A stretch of DNA of 64,000 nt from Bacteroidales bacterium. GTDB taxonomy: Bacteria > Bacteroidota > Bacteroidia > Bacteroidales > Salinivirgaceae. A program made the position numbers and the translations under genes. The notes beneath the pieces were generated by a model. The model searched no databases. It was given only the letters and a program-made list of their open reading frames with translations, and had not been told where the DNA came from. Positions 36,685 through 45,559 of the stretch are shown one piece after another. The stretch's first letter is position 1, and each line of letters opens with the position of its first letter. Location of the stretch: assembly GCA_012519055.1 (NCBI GenBank), contig JAAYQU010000045.1, positions 1-64,000 of the forward strand, in the 5' to 3' direction.

Positions 36685-37632
36685 TTATTTTTCGCCTACA
36701 ATTAGCCATGCTTCACCTAATCCGCGCATATATAGTTTGGATTCTATATTGTACGGATCATTTCTTAAATGTTTTTGTAAATCACGCAACCAGCCTCTTG
36801 CGTCAACAGCGCGTCCTTTTTCATTCATCATAGGTATGCGCACCTGTTCAAACTGCATGAAGTTTTCTGTGGCATCTTGCAGACTAAAACGTCCTTGTAC
36901 ACTGTTATCGGCAAACCAGTCTTCAATTATTTCAGTAAGCTCGTCGCCATCATACTCCTCTTCCAAATCAAATCCAACACCGTCGAACATTTGAATTCTA
37001 ACTTTTATTTCGCGACCGTTCGCAAAAGCGTCTTCAAAAAATGACATTAAACGACCGTTGAACTCGTCCATATATGCCAGCACAGCCTCTTCCAATAGTA
37101 GTTCTACTTGAACTGCTGTCGAAGGTTTTCCTGTTCCTGAAGCACTTGCAATGTTTTTTGAGGTGTAGGCATCTAATCCGTTGAGTATAAAAGTAATATA
37201 GTTTCTTGGTCCTTGTGTTTTTTTCTCGAATGACAAATCCATTATAATATCAGATTTGGCAGTTCTTTTCAACGCGTCAATGGGCGATTCTGCAACTGCC
37301 GTACCAGAAGTTTTACTACTCATCATCGCCAATTCGGCTCCCTGAGTGGCAAGGTTTTTTAGCTCTTGTTCAAGATCTTTTAACGGGAAGCCTCTGTCGC
37401 TCATAATTCCACTCATTTTAGAAATTACGAGTTTAAGGTCCATATCGTTTTGTAAGGCTGCTTGATAGTCTGGTAAGGTAACTTTGGTTCCCATGTTATC
37501 AAACTCCATTGTGTATCCGCGTGAAATACAATATTGATCAGATGGCACAACCATAATAGTCGGTTTTCTTGCCTGACCAAAAAGTGATGTTGTTACAAAT
37601 AAAGCTGCAATAAGTGTGAATAAATTTTTCAT
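36685..37632 (-). CDS. DUF6175 family exported protein
   Basis: A 315-residue protein with a signal peptide (LFTLIAALFVTTSLFGQ) and the DUF6175 opening KPTIMVVPSDQYCISRGY. Further features are a helical pair (ISKMSGIMSDRGFPLKDLEQ), a strand region (KSDIIMDLSFEKK; NYITFILNGLDAYTSKNIAS) and a long acidic C-terminal half (DLEEEYDGDELTEIIEDWFA). The fold pattern, with a strand-helix start and a modified TolB/CsgG-like core, is an inference. The ATG at 37632 is preferred to an upstream start at 37677, since the signal peptide begins there. It sits between the tandem paralogues and the discoidin-like gene. The function is unknown. Confidence 0.8.
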   Translation of the reverse strand: MKNLFTLIAALFVTTSLFGQARKPTIMVVPSDQYCISRGYTMEFDNMGTKVTLPDYQAALQNDMDLKLVISKMSGIMSDRGFPLKDLEQELKNLATQGAELAMMSSKTSGTAVAESPIDALKRTAKSDIIMDLSFEKKTQGPRNYITFILNGLDAYTSKNIASASGTGKPSTAVQVELLLEEAVLAYMDEFNGRLMSFFEDAFANGREIKVRIQMFDGVGFDLEEEYDGDELTEIIEDWFADNSVQGRFSLQDATENFMQFEQVRIPMMNEKGRAVDARGWLRDLQKHLRNDPYNIESKLYMRGLGEAWLIVGEK

Positions 37633-37698
37633 ATTATTATAATTTTTCGGTTCAAGGTCATATGTTACATATGACAAATAATCTACTATATACTATTT

Positions 37699-38214
37699 TT
37701 AAAATCCTGTTGTAAGACTTCTGATTACACCTTTTTCTTCAAGGTATTTTCTAAGTGCTGTATGATTAATTGAAACGGCAACCCCAACTTTATAGCCTTT
37801 TTTCATTTTAATTTTATCTGCTTCTCTTGGTTCCCCGTCTCCACTCAAATTTACATATTGTAAATACTTTCCTCCATCTTTAAAGAATTCATCAAAAAAT
37901 TCCTGGTGTTTTGTTTCAGCATCAACCTCTGTAGTTAAGGCAGGGGTAGGAGATGCGCCTCTGCCTGCAGGAATACCTTTGAATATAGCTGCAGAAATAG
38001 CATTTCTTTTTGCTTCAAATACAGCGTCGTTTACTTTTTTACCATATCCCCAAACTTTGAAAAGTTTTGTGCCATCATTTCCAACGCCAAGTGTTTCTAT
38101 CTCAACGTTATATTTGCTGCCGTAATATGCTTTTCGCTCTTTACGACTTTGTGCATTTGTGCTTACAACAATTGCTAATAATAGAATAAATGTAATTTGA
38201 ATTTTTTTTGTCAT
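37699..38214 (-). CDS. Exported protein, tandem paralogue A
   Basis: A 171-residue secreted protein with signal peptide (ITFILLLAIVVSTNAQ). It is clearly homologous to the next gene upstream (38268-38780): shared blocks include VGNDGTKLFKVWGYGKK against VGKDGTKMIKSWAYSKN, AIFKGIPAG against AIFQGFPAG, EFFDEFFKDGGK against EFFDEFFKPDGK, and the C-terminal LRKYLEE region. Unlike its partner it has no lipobox Cys. The AKRNAISAAIF helix resembles that of LPP20/FlgO-type domains. The function is unknown; duplication followed by a change of anchoring is inferred. Confidence 0.75.
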   Translation of the reverse strand: MTKKIQITFILLLAIVVSTNAQSRKERKAYYGSKYNVEIETLGVGNDGTKLFKVWGYGKKVNDAVFEAKRNAISAAIFKGIPAGRGASPTPALTTEVDAETKHQEFFDEFFKDGGKYLQYVNLSGDGEPREADKIKMKKGYKVGVAVSINHTALRKYLEEKGVIRSLTTGF

Positions 38215-38267
38215 AGCTTCATAATTTTTAGGTTAAGTATCGTTGATAAATATCTTTAATAGTAAAA

Positions 38268-38780
38268 TTAAAACCCTTCGTCTAATCTGCGAGCTATGTT
38301 GTTGTCTTCTAAATATTTACGCAGATTGTCAAACTCAATGGCAACCGATGCTCCAACTTTATATCTTTTGCCAACTTTTAGTCTATCGCTACCAGAAGGC
38401 ATACCTACGTTTTTAGAAACAACATACTGCGCCCATTTTCCGTCTGGTTTAAAAAACTCGTCGAAAAACTCTTTATGTTCAAATTCAGCATTAGGGTCGG
38501 TAACAATAGGTCCTACTTTACCCGAGCCTCCACCAGCAGGAAATCCCTGGAAAATTGCTGTGGAAACAGCAGCACGTTTTGCATACATAAACGCAGATTC
38601 CGGGTTTTTTGAATATGCCCACGATTTAATCATTTTTGTGCCATCTTTACCAACGCTGATAATTTCAGCCTCAGCATTTAGGTTATGTCCATATGGTATT
38701 ACAACCTCTTTTGTTGCTGTACAACCAATTAGTCCGTATGCTAAAAAAGCAACAACTGCAAACTGTAAAAATTTTTTCAT
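38268..38780 (-). CDS. Lipoprotein, tandem paralogue B
   Basis: A 170-residue lipoprotein: the signal VVAFLAYGLIGCTATKEV has a lipobox with Cys near residue 20. The mature part aligns along its whole length with the neighbouring 171-residue protein. A Gly-rich stretch (GFPAGGGSGKVGP) precedes the conserved EFFDEFFKPDGKWAQYV, and the C-terminal KRYKVGASVAIEFDNLRKYL resembles a strand-helix end. It is the lipid-anchored member of the pair. It lies 95 bases after the 521-residue gene. The function is unknown; an LPP20-like fold is only suggested by the helix MYAKRAAVSTAIF. Confidence 0.75.
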   Translation of the reverse strand: MKKFLQFAVVAFLAYGLIGCTATKEVVIPYGHNLNAEAEIISVGKDGTKMIKSWAYSKNPESAFMYAKRAAVSTAIFQGFPAGGGSGKVGPIVTDPNAEFEHKEFFDEFFKPDGKWAQYVVSKNVGMPSGSDRLKVGKRYKVGASVAIEFDNLRKYLEDNNIARRLDEGF

Positions 38781-38875
38781 TTGTATAATCTGTTTGACAA
38801 TATTAATTATAAAAGATAAATATTCCTAGTCTATCTGTGCGCATTAACAATTTGTTAATATAGTAACACTTTACT

Positions 38876-40441
38876 TTATTTAACTTGACGCAGCAACATT
38901 CCCGCCTTTATATTTTTGCTTCCCTTGAATATTGTGGCATTTAATTTTCCTTCTGTATTATTTGCTTTGTCCTCAATATCACTTACATCCTCACCAGTAT
39001 CATTTATATTTTCCCCGATATCATCTGCGTTTTCCTTAGCATTGTTTTTTACTTCTTCAGTATCATTTGTTCTTTTTTCAACATCAATTCCAATATCTGC
39101 TTCTGATAGTGCATATCTATTGTCCCAAATGTTTTTACCGTCAACTCTAACTTGTCCTACTTTAACGTATTTAGTGCGTCCCGTTTTAATATCGTATGTC
39201 ATTTCTAATACATCAAACCTGTCTCCTCCGCTAAGACCCTCTTTTAATCCAATTTTAGCTGTTATTGGATTTGTTGATACAATAGGTGTTTTGGTTTTAA
39301 ACACATCATATGATTTTTGTAGTTGTGCATATGTTTTGTCTATGTTTCTAATTGTTGCGACCTCTATGATCTCTTCTTTTGATTTTCCTGCAGAAAAAAG
39401 GACTAATGATTTTGATTTTTCGTAACCAACAAATTTTAGGTTGAAAATATCGGCATTGTCAAATAAGTATTTTCTCTCTTCGCTGCTATTTGATTTGTCC
39501 ATCCACATGTTTTCGTAAAAATTGTTGGCTATTTCATCGTCCCATTCAAGTTGAAATAAAAATGAAATCGTCCAAACGGAATATCCGTCTTTGGTTGACT
39601 CGTATACACCATCTGCAGCTGCTTTCGCTAATGATTGCAAGAACTCTTCTTTTATTCTTTTTTCTGCTACACTATACGCAATATCTCTAACGGCACGTGC
39701 AATAGGTTCGTTTTTTACGAAACGCATTCTGTTTATTATGACGAAAGTGTTTTTAATAAGCTCTTCTCCAGCATCTTGCAACATTGCCATACCCCTTACT
39801 GAACCACTTGCAAGTTGTACCTGCATTGCAGAAGCATCGTATGAACCACGTTCGTGAATTAAATCCATATCGAACGTCCCATCATCTTGTCTGTTAAACC
39901 ACTTGGCAACCATGCCTTTTGCAATTTCGTTCTCTTTTAAAAACCTTTCAGAAGCTTTAATGTAGGCATCATCTATTCTACGAGATTTTTTTTCATCATT
40001 CTCGTCACCAAGTTGTTGTAGATTATCAGATGAAATTCCTGCGTAATCATTAAACTTAAAACTTGATATTTCTAATCTGTGGTCATTATATTTATCAGGG
40101 AAAGGTGCCTTTGAATATGCATCCATTACATATTTATTAAGTTCCCAATCTTCCTCCTCTTGGAAAACAGGATCTATTCCCAGTAAGATGGTATAAAGTG
40201 AACTACGACGGTAAACATGTTCGGGGGTATCTTCATTTAAAGTTCCAATGTTATTTATAGTGACTTCGTGTTTTTTTGCAAACAATTCAGTTTCTGACGT
40301 AATAGTATGAGAACTTATATTATTGTATGCATAGCAGTTTACGTTATTAAGGGGTTGTTCGTGTGAACCAGCCGATTGTTTTTGAGCTATAATCGGCATA
40401 CTTATTAATAGTGCAAAATAGATTGATAAGGCTTTTTTCAT
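38876..40441 (-). CDS. Exported 521-residue protein with acidic repeat insert
   Basis: An exported protein I do not recognise. The signal peptide is ALSIYFALLISMPIIAQ. The middle is mixed helix and strand (RIDDAYIKASERFLKENEIA; ARAVRDIAYSVAEKRIKEEF). Residues from about 395 look like a FlgT-C/CsgG-associated small beta-barrel (TAKIGLKEGLSGGDRFDVLE; GKNIWDNRYALSEAD; the last strand ATIFKGSKNIKAGMLLRQV). This barrel is split by about 45 residues of degenerate acidic repeats (ENADDIGENINDTGEDVSD). It is the first gene of the exported cluster, divergent from a TonB-dependent receptor gene. The role is unknown. Confidence 0.7.
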   Translation of the reverse strand: MKKALSIYFALLISMPIIAQKQSAGSHEQPLNNVNCYAYNNISSHTITSETELFAKKHEVTINNIGTLNEDTPEHVYRRSSLYTILLGIDPVFQEEEDWELNKYVMDAYSKAPFPDKYNDHRLEISSFKFNDYAGISSDNLQQLGDENDEKKSRRIDDAYIKASERFLKENEIAKGMVAKWFNRQDDGTFDMDLIHERGSYDASAMQVQLASGSVRGMAMLQDAGEELIKNTFVIINRMRFVKNEPIARAVRDIAYSVAEKRIKEEFLQSLAKAAADGVYESTKDGYSVWTISFLFQLEWDDEIANNFYENMWMDKSNSSEERKYLFDNADIFNLKFVGYEKSKSLVLFSAGKSKEEIIEVATIRNIDKTYAQLQKSYDVFKTKTPIVSTNPITAKIGLKEGLSGGDRFDVLEMTYDIKTGRTKYVKVGQVRVDGKNIWDNRYALSEADIGIDVEKRTNDTEEVKNNAKENADDIGENINDTGEDVSDIEDKANNTEGKLNATIFKGSKNIKAGMLLRQVK

Positions 40442-40867
40442 ATATCTATATTTTTTGGTTTAAGGTTATACAGAATTTACATGTTTTATAGTCACGTTTT
40501 TGTGTGTTGAGTTTGCGCTGTAGTGTCCGTTTCATATGTGATTTTAGTACATTTTCGTTAAACGGGAATAGTTGTATTTTACTATGTGGAAACCTTTTTT
40601 ACAAATTTAGCCATAAAATTTTAAAAACTTATTGATTTATAGGAAAATTTCCATAACATATTTGGCACAATAGCTATGAATAATTTTCTACTAAGTGTTT
40701 TGTTGTGGTATATGAAGTTTTGAATCAGTGAAAGAACATCTGAGTAAAATCGTTCTAACAATTGGTATTATAATATCTTTTTAAAATATTTAGACTGTTA
40801 TGTTACAATAAAGTTAAAGATTCTTAGTTTTGTAAGCTGAATAGAATAAAATTCACTAATAACATAA
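40442..40867. other. Divergent intergenic region before the TonB receptor
   Basis: 426 bases without an ORF. A plus-strand TAGTTTTG at 40825-40832 is a fair -7 element 35 bases before the receptor gene, and a minus-strand TAAATTTG at 40609-40602 is a candidate for the exported cluster. Neither has a good -33 partner. No palindrome or repeat stands out. Confidence 0.4.
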
Positions 40868-43312
40868 ATGTTTCGATATTTTAAGTTAAGCTTTTTTTTA
40901 TTGATTTTTACAAATCAACTATTTGCTCAAAAAGCAGTTATAATAGGTCGTATTTTGGATCAAGATAAATATCCTGTTGATATGGTTTCAGTGGCATGCA
41001 AAGAGACCCAACAGGGAACAATATCAAACTCACTTGGTAGATACGAAATTGAGGTGCCTGCTAACATTCCAATAACTCTGGTTCATAGCCGTATAGGATT
41101 TGAGGAGACGACGGTTAACCTAACTTTGTCAGAAGGCGAACGTCTGAAATTAGAAGTCTCAATGCGACAAACTGCCCATAATATTGATGAGGTAATGGTA
41201 ATTGATGAGAGGTTCAGACACTCTACAACGCAATATATTAATCCTAAGTTATTAAAACAGATGCCGAGTTTGTCGAACCCCACGATGAGTATTATTAAAT
41301 CGTTGCCCGGTGTTTCAACAAATAACGAGCTAAGTAGTCAGTATTCGGTTAGGGGAGGAAATTACGATGAAAACTTGATATATGTCAATGGAATAGAGAT
41401 TTATAAGCCCTTTTTGGTTCGTAGCGGACAGCAGGAGGGGATGAACTTTGTAAATAGCGATATGATTGAAAATCTATCGTTTAGCAGCGGAGGTTTTGAA
41501 GCTAAATTTGGTGACAAAATGTCTTCGGTGCTTGATATTGAATACAGAAAGCCATCAGAAACGAAGGCACGTGCAGAAATAGGACTGCTTGGTGGCTCAG
41601 CTCTGTTTGAAGGAACAGCACTTAAAAATAGTTTTTCGCACATTTCAAGTGTTAGATTAAAGCAAACCAAATTACTGCTTAAAGGACTAGAAACTCAGGG
41701 TAATTATGATCCCTTGTTTTTTGATTTTCAAACACTATTGACCTATAACTTTAATGAGTATTTAGAACTAAGTTTTTTGGGATATGTTTCCGACAATAGA
41801 TATAGGTTTAAGCCTACTTATCGTGAGACAACCCTCGGAATGGTAAATGATGCAAAGCGTTTTACAGCATATTTTGATGGACAGGAGATCGACAGATTTT
41901 TTACAACTCAAGGAGCTTTGTCATTACGTTATAATCCTTCTGAAGGCAATGATTGGAAGCTCTCTTTATCATCATTTTATAGTTCGGAAAGTGAAACGTT
42001 TGATATTCAAGGGCAATACTGGTTAAATGAAATTGATGCACAATTGGGTAGCACTACATTGGGCGATAGCATTGGTTCGCTTGCTGTTGGAACGTACTTA
42101 GACCATGCACGCAACTATCTCGAAGCAGTAGTATCAACAGCCACGTTAGCACACAAATATCGTATTGAGAATCATGTTATACAGTGGGGGCTATCAGGTC
42201 GTTACGATGATATCAGTGACAAAATTAGTGAATGGATGATGTTAGATTCCGCTGGCTATAGTATTCCTTATTACGGCTTTAATGATACATTGGTTGAGCT
42301 TTACGAAACACGAAAATTCTCAAATAGCTCGAATAGTTATAGGATGGGGGCTTTCATTCAAGATACATGGAAGTTTGATTTCAATAGTGTCGATATGTTT
42401 ATTACCGCAGGGTTACGATATCATTATTGGAGTTTTAATAAAGAATCACTTTTTTCCCCACGTGGAAGTATTGCAGTTAAGCCTAATTGGGAAAAAGACT
42501 GGCTTTTTAGATTAAGCACAGGACTATATTATCAACCACCATTTTACAAAGAGTGTATAATGCCGAATGGCGACCTAAACAGAGAAATAAAATCACAAAA
42601 ATCAGCGCAAATTGTTGCAGCTGCCGATTATAATTTTACGCTTTGGAACCGCCGTTTTAAACTTGTTTTGGAGCAGTACTACAAACATTTAACTGATTTG
42701 ATACCGTATCATGTTGATAATGTCAGAATTATATACGACGGGAGAAATCATTCAAATGGATACGCTTATGGCTTTGATTTTAAATTAACTGGCGAATTTG
42801 TAAAAGGTGTAGATAGCTGGTTGTCGTTAAGTCTCATGAAAACAGAGGAAGACCTCACAGATGATATATATATACGACAAATAAATGGTGTATATGATAC
42901 TACTTACCCAGGTTTTATCCCACGTCCAACAGATCAACGGTTTACGGCAAACCTTTTTTTTCAAGATTATTGGCCAGGAAATCCTTCAATAAAAGTTCAC
43001 CTAAATGCAGTTTTTAATACAGGGCTTCCCATTGGAATTCCTGATGCTCCAAGGCATTTTTCAAAATACAGGTATCCAGGATATAAACGAATTGACATGG
43101 GTATTTCAAAAGAGATTTTACGTCATAACGATTCAAAAAGAATAATGAAATACATAGAAAGTATATGGATTGGACTTGATGTATTTAACATTTTCGATTT
43201 ACAAAACACGATTTCATATACGTGGATAACCGATGTTAGAAACAGACAACATGCAATTCCTAATTATTTAACAGGTCGTCTTTTTAATCTTAAAATCAAC
43301 GCTACATTTTAA
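40868..43312 (+). CDS. TonB-dependent receptor
   Basis: An outer-membrane active transporter of 814 residues. A signal peptide (FKLSFFLLIFTNQLFAQ) is followed by a carboxypeptidase-regulatory-like beta domain at about 22-110 (VIIGRILDQDKYPVDMVSV; NSLGRYEIEVPANI) and then the plug (IIKSLPGVSTNNELSSQYSV; RGGNYDENLIYVNGIEIY). A 22-strand barrel fills the rest and ends at LTGRLFNLKINATF with a terminal aromatic residue. No SusD partner is encoded next to it, so it is not a classic Sus pair. The substrate is unknown. It leads into gtrA, GT2 and kdsA genes. Confidence 0.93.
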   Translation: MFRYFKLSFFLLIFTNQLFAQKAVIIGRILDQDKYPVDMVSVACKETQQGTISNSLGRYEIEVPANIPITLVHSRIGFEETTVNLTLSEGERLKLEVSMRQTAHNIDEVMVIDERFRHSTTQYINPKLLKQMPSLSNPTMSIIKSLPGVSTNNELSSQYSVRGGNYDENLIYVNGIEIYKPFLVRSGQQEGMNFVNSDMIENLSFSSGGFEAKFGDKMSSVLDIEYRKPSETKARAEIGLLGGSALFEGTALKNSFSHISSVRLKQTKLLLKGLETQGNYDPLFFDFQTLLTYNFNEYLELSFLGYVSDNRYRFKPTYRETTLGMVNDAKRFTAYFDGQEIDRFFTTQGALSLRYNPSEGNDWKLSLSSFYSSESETFDIQGQYWLNEIDAQLGSTTLGDSIGSLAVGTYLDHARNYLEAVVSTATLAHKYRIENHVIQWGLSGRYDDISDKISEWMMLDSAGYSIPYYGFNDTLVELYETRKFSNSSNSYRMGAFIQDTWKFDFNSVDMFITAGLRYHYWSFNKESLFSPRGSIAVKPNWEKDWLFRLSTGLYYQPPFYKECIMPNGDLNREIKSQKSAQIVAAADYNFTLWNRRFKLVLEQYYKHLTDLIPYHVDNVRIIYDGRNHSNGYAYGFDFKLTGEFVKGVDSWLSLSLMKTEEDLTDDIYIRQINGVYDTTYPGFIPRPTDQRFTANLFFQDYWPGNPSIKVHLNAVFNTGLPIGIPDAPRHFSKYRYPGYKRIDMGISKEILRHNDSKRIMKYIESIWIGLDVFNIFDLQNTISYTWITDVRNRQHAIPNYLTGRLFNLKINATF

Positions 43313-43329
43313 CCTGTGTTTATTTTCGA

Positions 43330-43337
43330 TATATTTG
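43330..43337 (+). promoter_or_regulatory. -7 element upstream of gtrA
   Basis: TATATTTG matches TAnnTTTG and would start transcription about 15 bases before the gtrA ATG. At 19 bases upstream there is only TTTT (43307-43310) in place of TTTG, so it is a weak promoter at best. Confidence 0.35.
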
Positions 43338-43358
43338 TTGACATAATAATATACGTGA

Positions 43359-43757
43359 ATGTTTGACTGGCTAAATCAAAACTTAATTTATAAATTTATA
43401 AAATTCGGAGTCGTTGGATTTTCCGGTGTTTTGGTGGATTTTGGGATTACATTTGTATGTAAAGAGTGGTTCAAAATTCCTAAATATGTTTCAAATGCAA
43501 TCGGCTTTACTGTTGCCGCTTCAACTAACTATTACTTAAATAGAATCTGGACTTTTTACAGTAAAAATCCTAACATGTTGCGCGAGTTTGGTGATTTTTT
43601 TATAATTAGCTTAATAGGTCTAGCTATCAACACCTTAATACTTTATTTATGCGTCAAAAAACTTAAATTAAATTTTTACTTAGCCAAACTGTTTGCCATA
43701 GGTGTAACCACTATTTGGAACTTTTCAGCTAATTACTTATATACTTTTGCGACTTGA
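43359..43757 (+). CDS. GtrA-family membrane protein
   Basis: A 132-residue protein with four membrane helices, typical of GtrA-like proteins that work with glycosyltransferases, probably moving lipid-linked sugars across the membrane. Visible marks are FIKFGVVGFSGVLVDFGIT in helix 1, the conserved YYLNRIWTF after helix 2, and NFSANYLYTF at the end. It follows the TonB receptor gene by 46 bases and precedes a GT2 gene by 53 bases. A role in surface glycan synthesis is inferred from the family and neighbours. Confidence 0.9.
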   Translation: MFDWLNQNLIYKFIKFGVVGFSGVLVDFGITFVCKEWFKIPKYVSNAIGFTVAASTNYYLNRIWTFYSKNPNMLREFGDFFIISLIGLAINTLILYLCVKKLKLNFYLAKLFAIGVTTIWNFSANYLYTFAT

Positions 43758-43810
43758 TAATTGTTCAAAAAAACAGATTGTAAGAACAAAACATATTTAT
43801 AATAAGCAAT

Positions 43811-44719
43811 ATGCTTTCCGTTTGTATCCCAGTGTATAACACGTATATACGTGAATTGATAGCAGAACTTTCGAAACAGGTTAAGATGTTTAATCTTGAT
43901 GTGGAGATACGTGTTTATGACGACAAATCAAACGAGGATTTTCGCGAAGAAAATCGTTCAATTGGCAATTATGATGGTGTGATATACAATGAGTTGCCTG
44001 AAAATATCGGCAGGTCAGCAATTCGTAATAAATTGGCAAAAGAATCACTAGGAGATTCGATTCTGTTTTTAGATGGAGACGTAAAAGTCATTAAATCAAA
44101 TTTTATAAAAGATTACTACGATTATCATACTGATAATAAAGTGGTTGTAGGAGGTGTAGAATATGCTGATGAGTTGCCAGATGTTTCTTATAAATTGAGA
44201 TGGAAGTACGGCAGACAACGTGAAACAGTTCCTGCAAAAGAACGTCAACTATATCCGTATAGATCATTTATGACTGGGAATGTTCTAATTCCGCGTGACT
44301 TAATGATTGAAAACCCTTTTGATGAGCAGATAGACGGATATGGTCATGAGGATACAAAGTTTGGATATCAGTTGAGAAAAAGAAAATATCCAATATTGCA
44401 CATCGATAATCCTGTACAACACGATGGATTAGAGACTTCGCAAGAGTTTTTAACAAAAACGAGGATAGGTATTGAAAACTTAATAGCCTTGTGGAAACGT
44501 ATGGACTACTCTGTTGATTTTGAGGCGACTGTTAAATTGTTAAAGACAGCCCAAAAGTTCAATAAGCTAATAATTCGTGGTCTAATACTATTATCTTTTT
44601 TTATTTTGCGCAAAGTTGTTGAGCAAAACCTGAAAAGCAATATTCCTAACCTTATTTTGTTTGATTATTACAAATTATGTGTAGCTTTAAGTGCTATAAA
44701 AAAGACAAGAAAAGAGTAA
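43811..44719 (+). CDS. GT2 family glycosyltransferase
   Basis: A 302-residue GT-A glycosyltransferase. It begins MLSVCIPVYNTYIRELIAEL; the nucleotide-binding region has IRVYDDKSNEDF and the DXD-like segment LFLDGDVKVIKSN. A catalytic-side motif is PFDEQIDGYGHEDTKFGYQL. A hydrophobic C-terminal helix (LIIRGLILLSFFILRKVV) suggests membrane association. It lies between gtrA and kdsA, 19 bases before the latter. The substrate is unknown, but the neighbours point to lipopolysaccharide or another surface glycan. Confidence 0.9.
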   Translation: MLSVCIPVYNTYIRELIAELSKQVKMFNLDVEIRVYDDKSNEDFREENRSIGNYDGVIYNELPENIGRSAIRNKLAKESLGDSILFLDGDVKVIKSNFIKDYYDYHTDNKVVVGGVEYADELPDVSYKLRWKYGRQRETVPAKERQLYPYRSFMTGNVLIPRDLMIENPFDEQIDGYGHEDTKFGYQLRKRKYPILHIDNPVQHDGLETSQEFLTKTRIGIENLIALWKRMDYSVDFEATVKLLKTAQKFNKLIIRGLILLSFFILRKVVEQNLKSNIPNLILFDYYKLCVALSAIKKTRKE

Positions 44720-44738
44720 AACAGTTATACAAATAGAT

Positions 44739-45557
44739 ATGTTAAACACATTACCTAATATTAAGAATTTTAGAGATGGTAATTTTTTTCTGTTAGCCGG
44801 TCCTTGTGTGGTTGAAAACGAGGATATTACAATGCGCACAGCTGAGCATTTAAAAAAAGTTACTACAGAATTAAAGATACCGTTTGTTTTTAAATCATCG
44901 TATCGAAAAGCCAATCGTTCTCGCATTGACAGCTTTACAGGTTTAGGAGACCAAGAGGCACTTAAAATACTTCAAAAAGTTAAAAATGAATTAGAATTAC
45001 CTATTGTAACAGACATTCATCTGCCCGAAGAGGCAGCAGTGGCAGCTGAAGTTGTTGATATAGTTCAAATTCCTGCCTTTCTATGCCGTCAAACAGATCT
45101 TTTGGTCGCTGCAGCACAAACAAAAAAGATTGTGAATATTAAAAAAGGTCAATTTTTGGCTCCGGGAGCTATGGAGTTTGCTGCAAAAAAAGTTAGCGAT
45201 GCAGGAAACAGACAAATCATGCTAACCGAACGTGGCTCTACTTTTGGTTATCACGATTTGATAGTCGATATGAGAAGTATTCCGATAATGCAACAAACAG
45301 GCTATCCTGTAGTTGTTGACGTTACTCATTCTCTACAACAACCAAATACCACAAGTGGTGTAACAGGGGGACTTCCCAATTTAATAGAAACTATCGCACG
45401 TGCCGCCGTAGCAGTCGGAACAGATGGACTTTTTATAGAAACACACCCCGACCCAAGTATCGCAAAAAGCGATGGTGCTAATATGCTTCGATTAGACTTA
45501 ATTGGTGGATTACTTGAACGTTTAGTCGCTATCAGACAGGCGATAAATAACTTTTAA
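44739..45557 (+). CDS. kdsA: KDO-8-phosphate synthase
   Basis: This enzyme condenses arabinose 5-phosphate with phosphoenolpyruvate to give KDO 8-phosphate for the lipid A inner core. Its 272 residues show LLAGPCVVENEDI, FKSSYRKANRSRIDSFTGLG, IVQIPAFLCRQTDLL, NIKKGQFLAPG and DVTHSLQQPNTTSG. The Cys in AGPC, together with the His of THS, the Glu of ETHPDP and the later Asp (SDGAN), are the ligands of the metal-dependent class seen in Aquifex. It is the last gene of a plus-strand run, two bases from the convergent folD stop codon. Confidence 0.95.
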   Translation: MLNTLPNIKNFRDGNFFLLAGPCVVENEDITMRTAEHLKKVTTELKIPFVFKSSYRKANRSRIDSFTGLGDQEALKILQKVKNELELPIVTDIHLPEEAAVAAEVVDIVQIPAFLCRQTDLLVAAAQTKKIVNIKKGQFLAPGAMEFAAKKVSDAGNRQIMLTERGSTFGYHDLIVDMRSIPIMQQTGYPVVVDVTHSLQQPNTTSGVTGGLPNLIETIARAAVAVGTDGLFIETHPDPSIAKSDGANMLRLDLIGGLLERLVAIRQAINNF

Positions 45558-45559
45558 CT

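Noticed and set aside
38296-38829. Long plus-strand ORF (177 residues) opposite the lipoprotein gene
   Set aside because: It is antisense to a clear signal-peptide gene with a tandem paralogue and has no family features.
35131-40441. Known secretion, curli or flagellar system
   Set aside because: No channel, ATPase, chaperone or structural subunit of those systems is present; only distant domain resemblance was seen.
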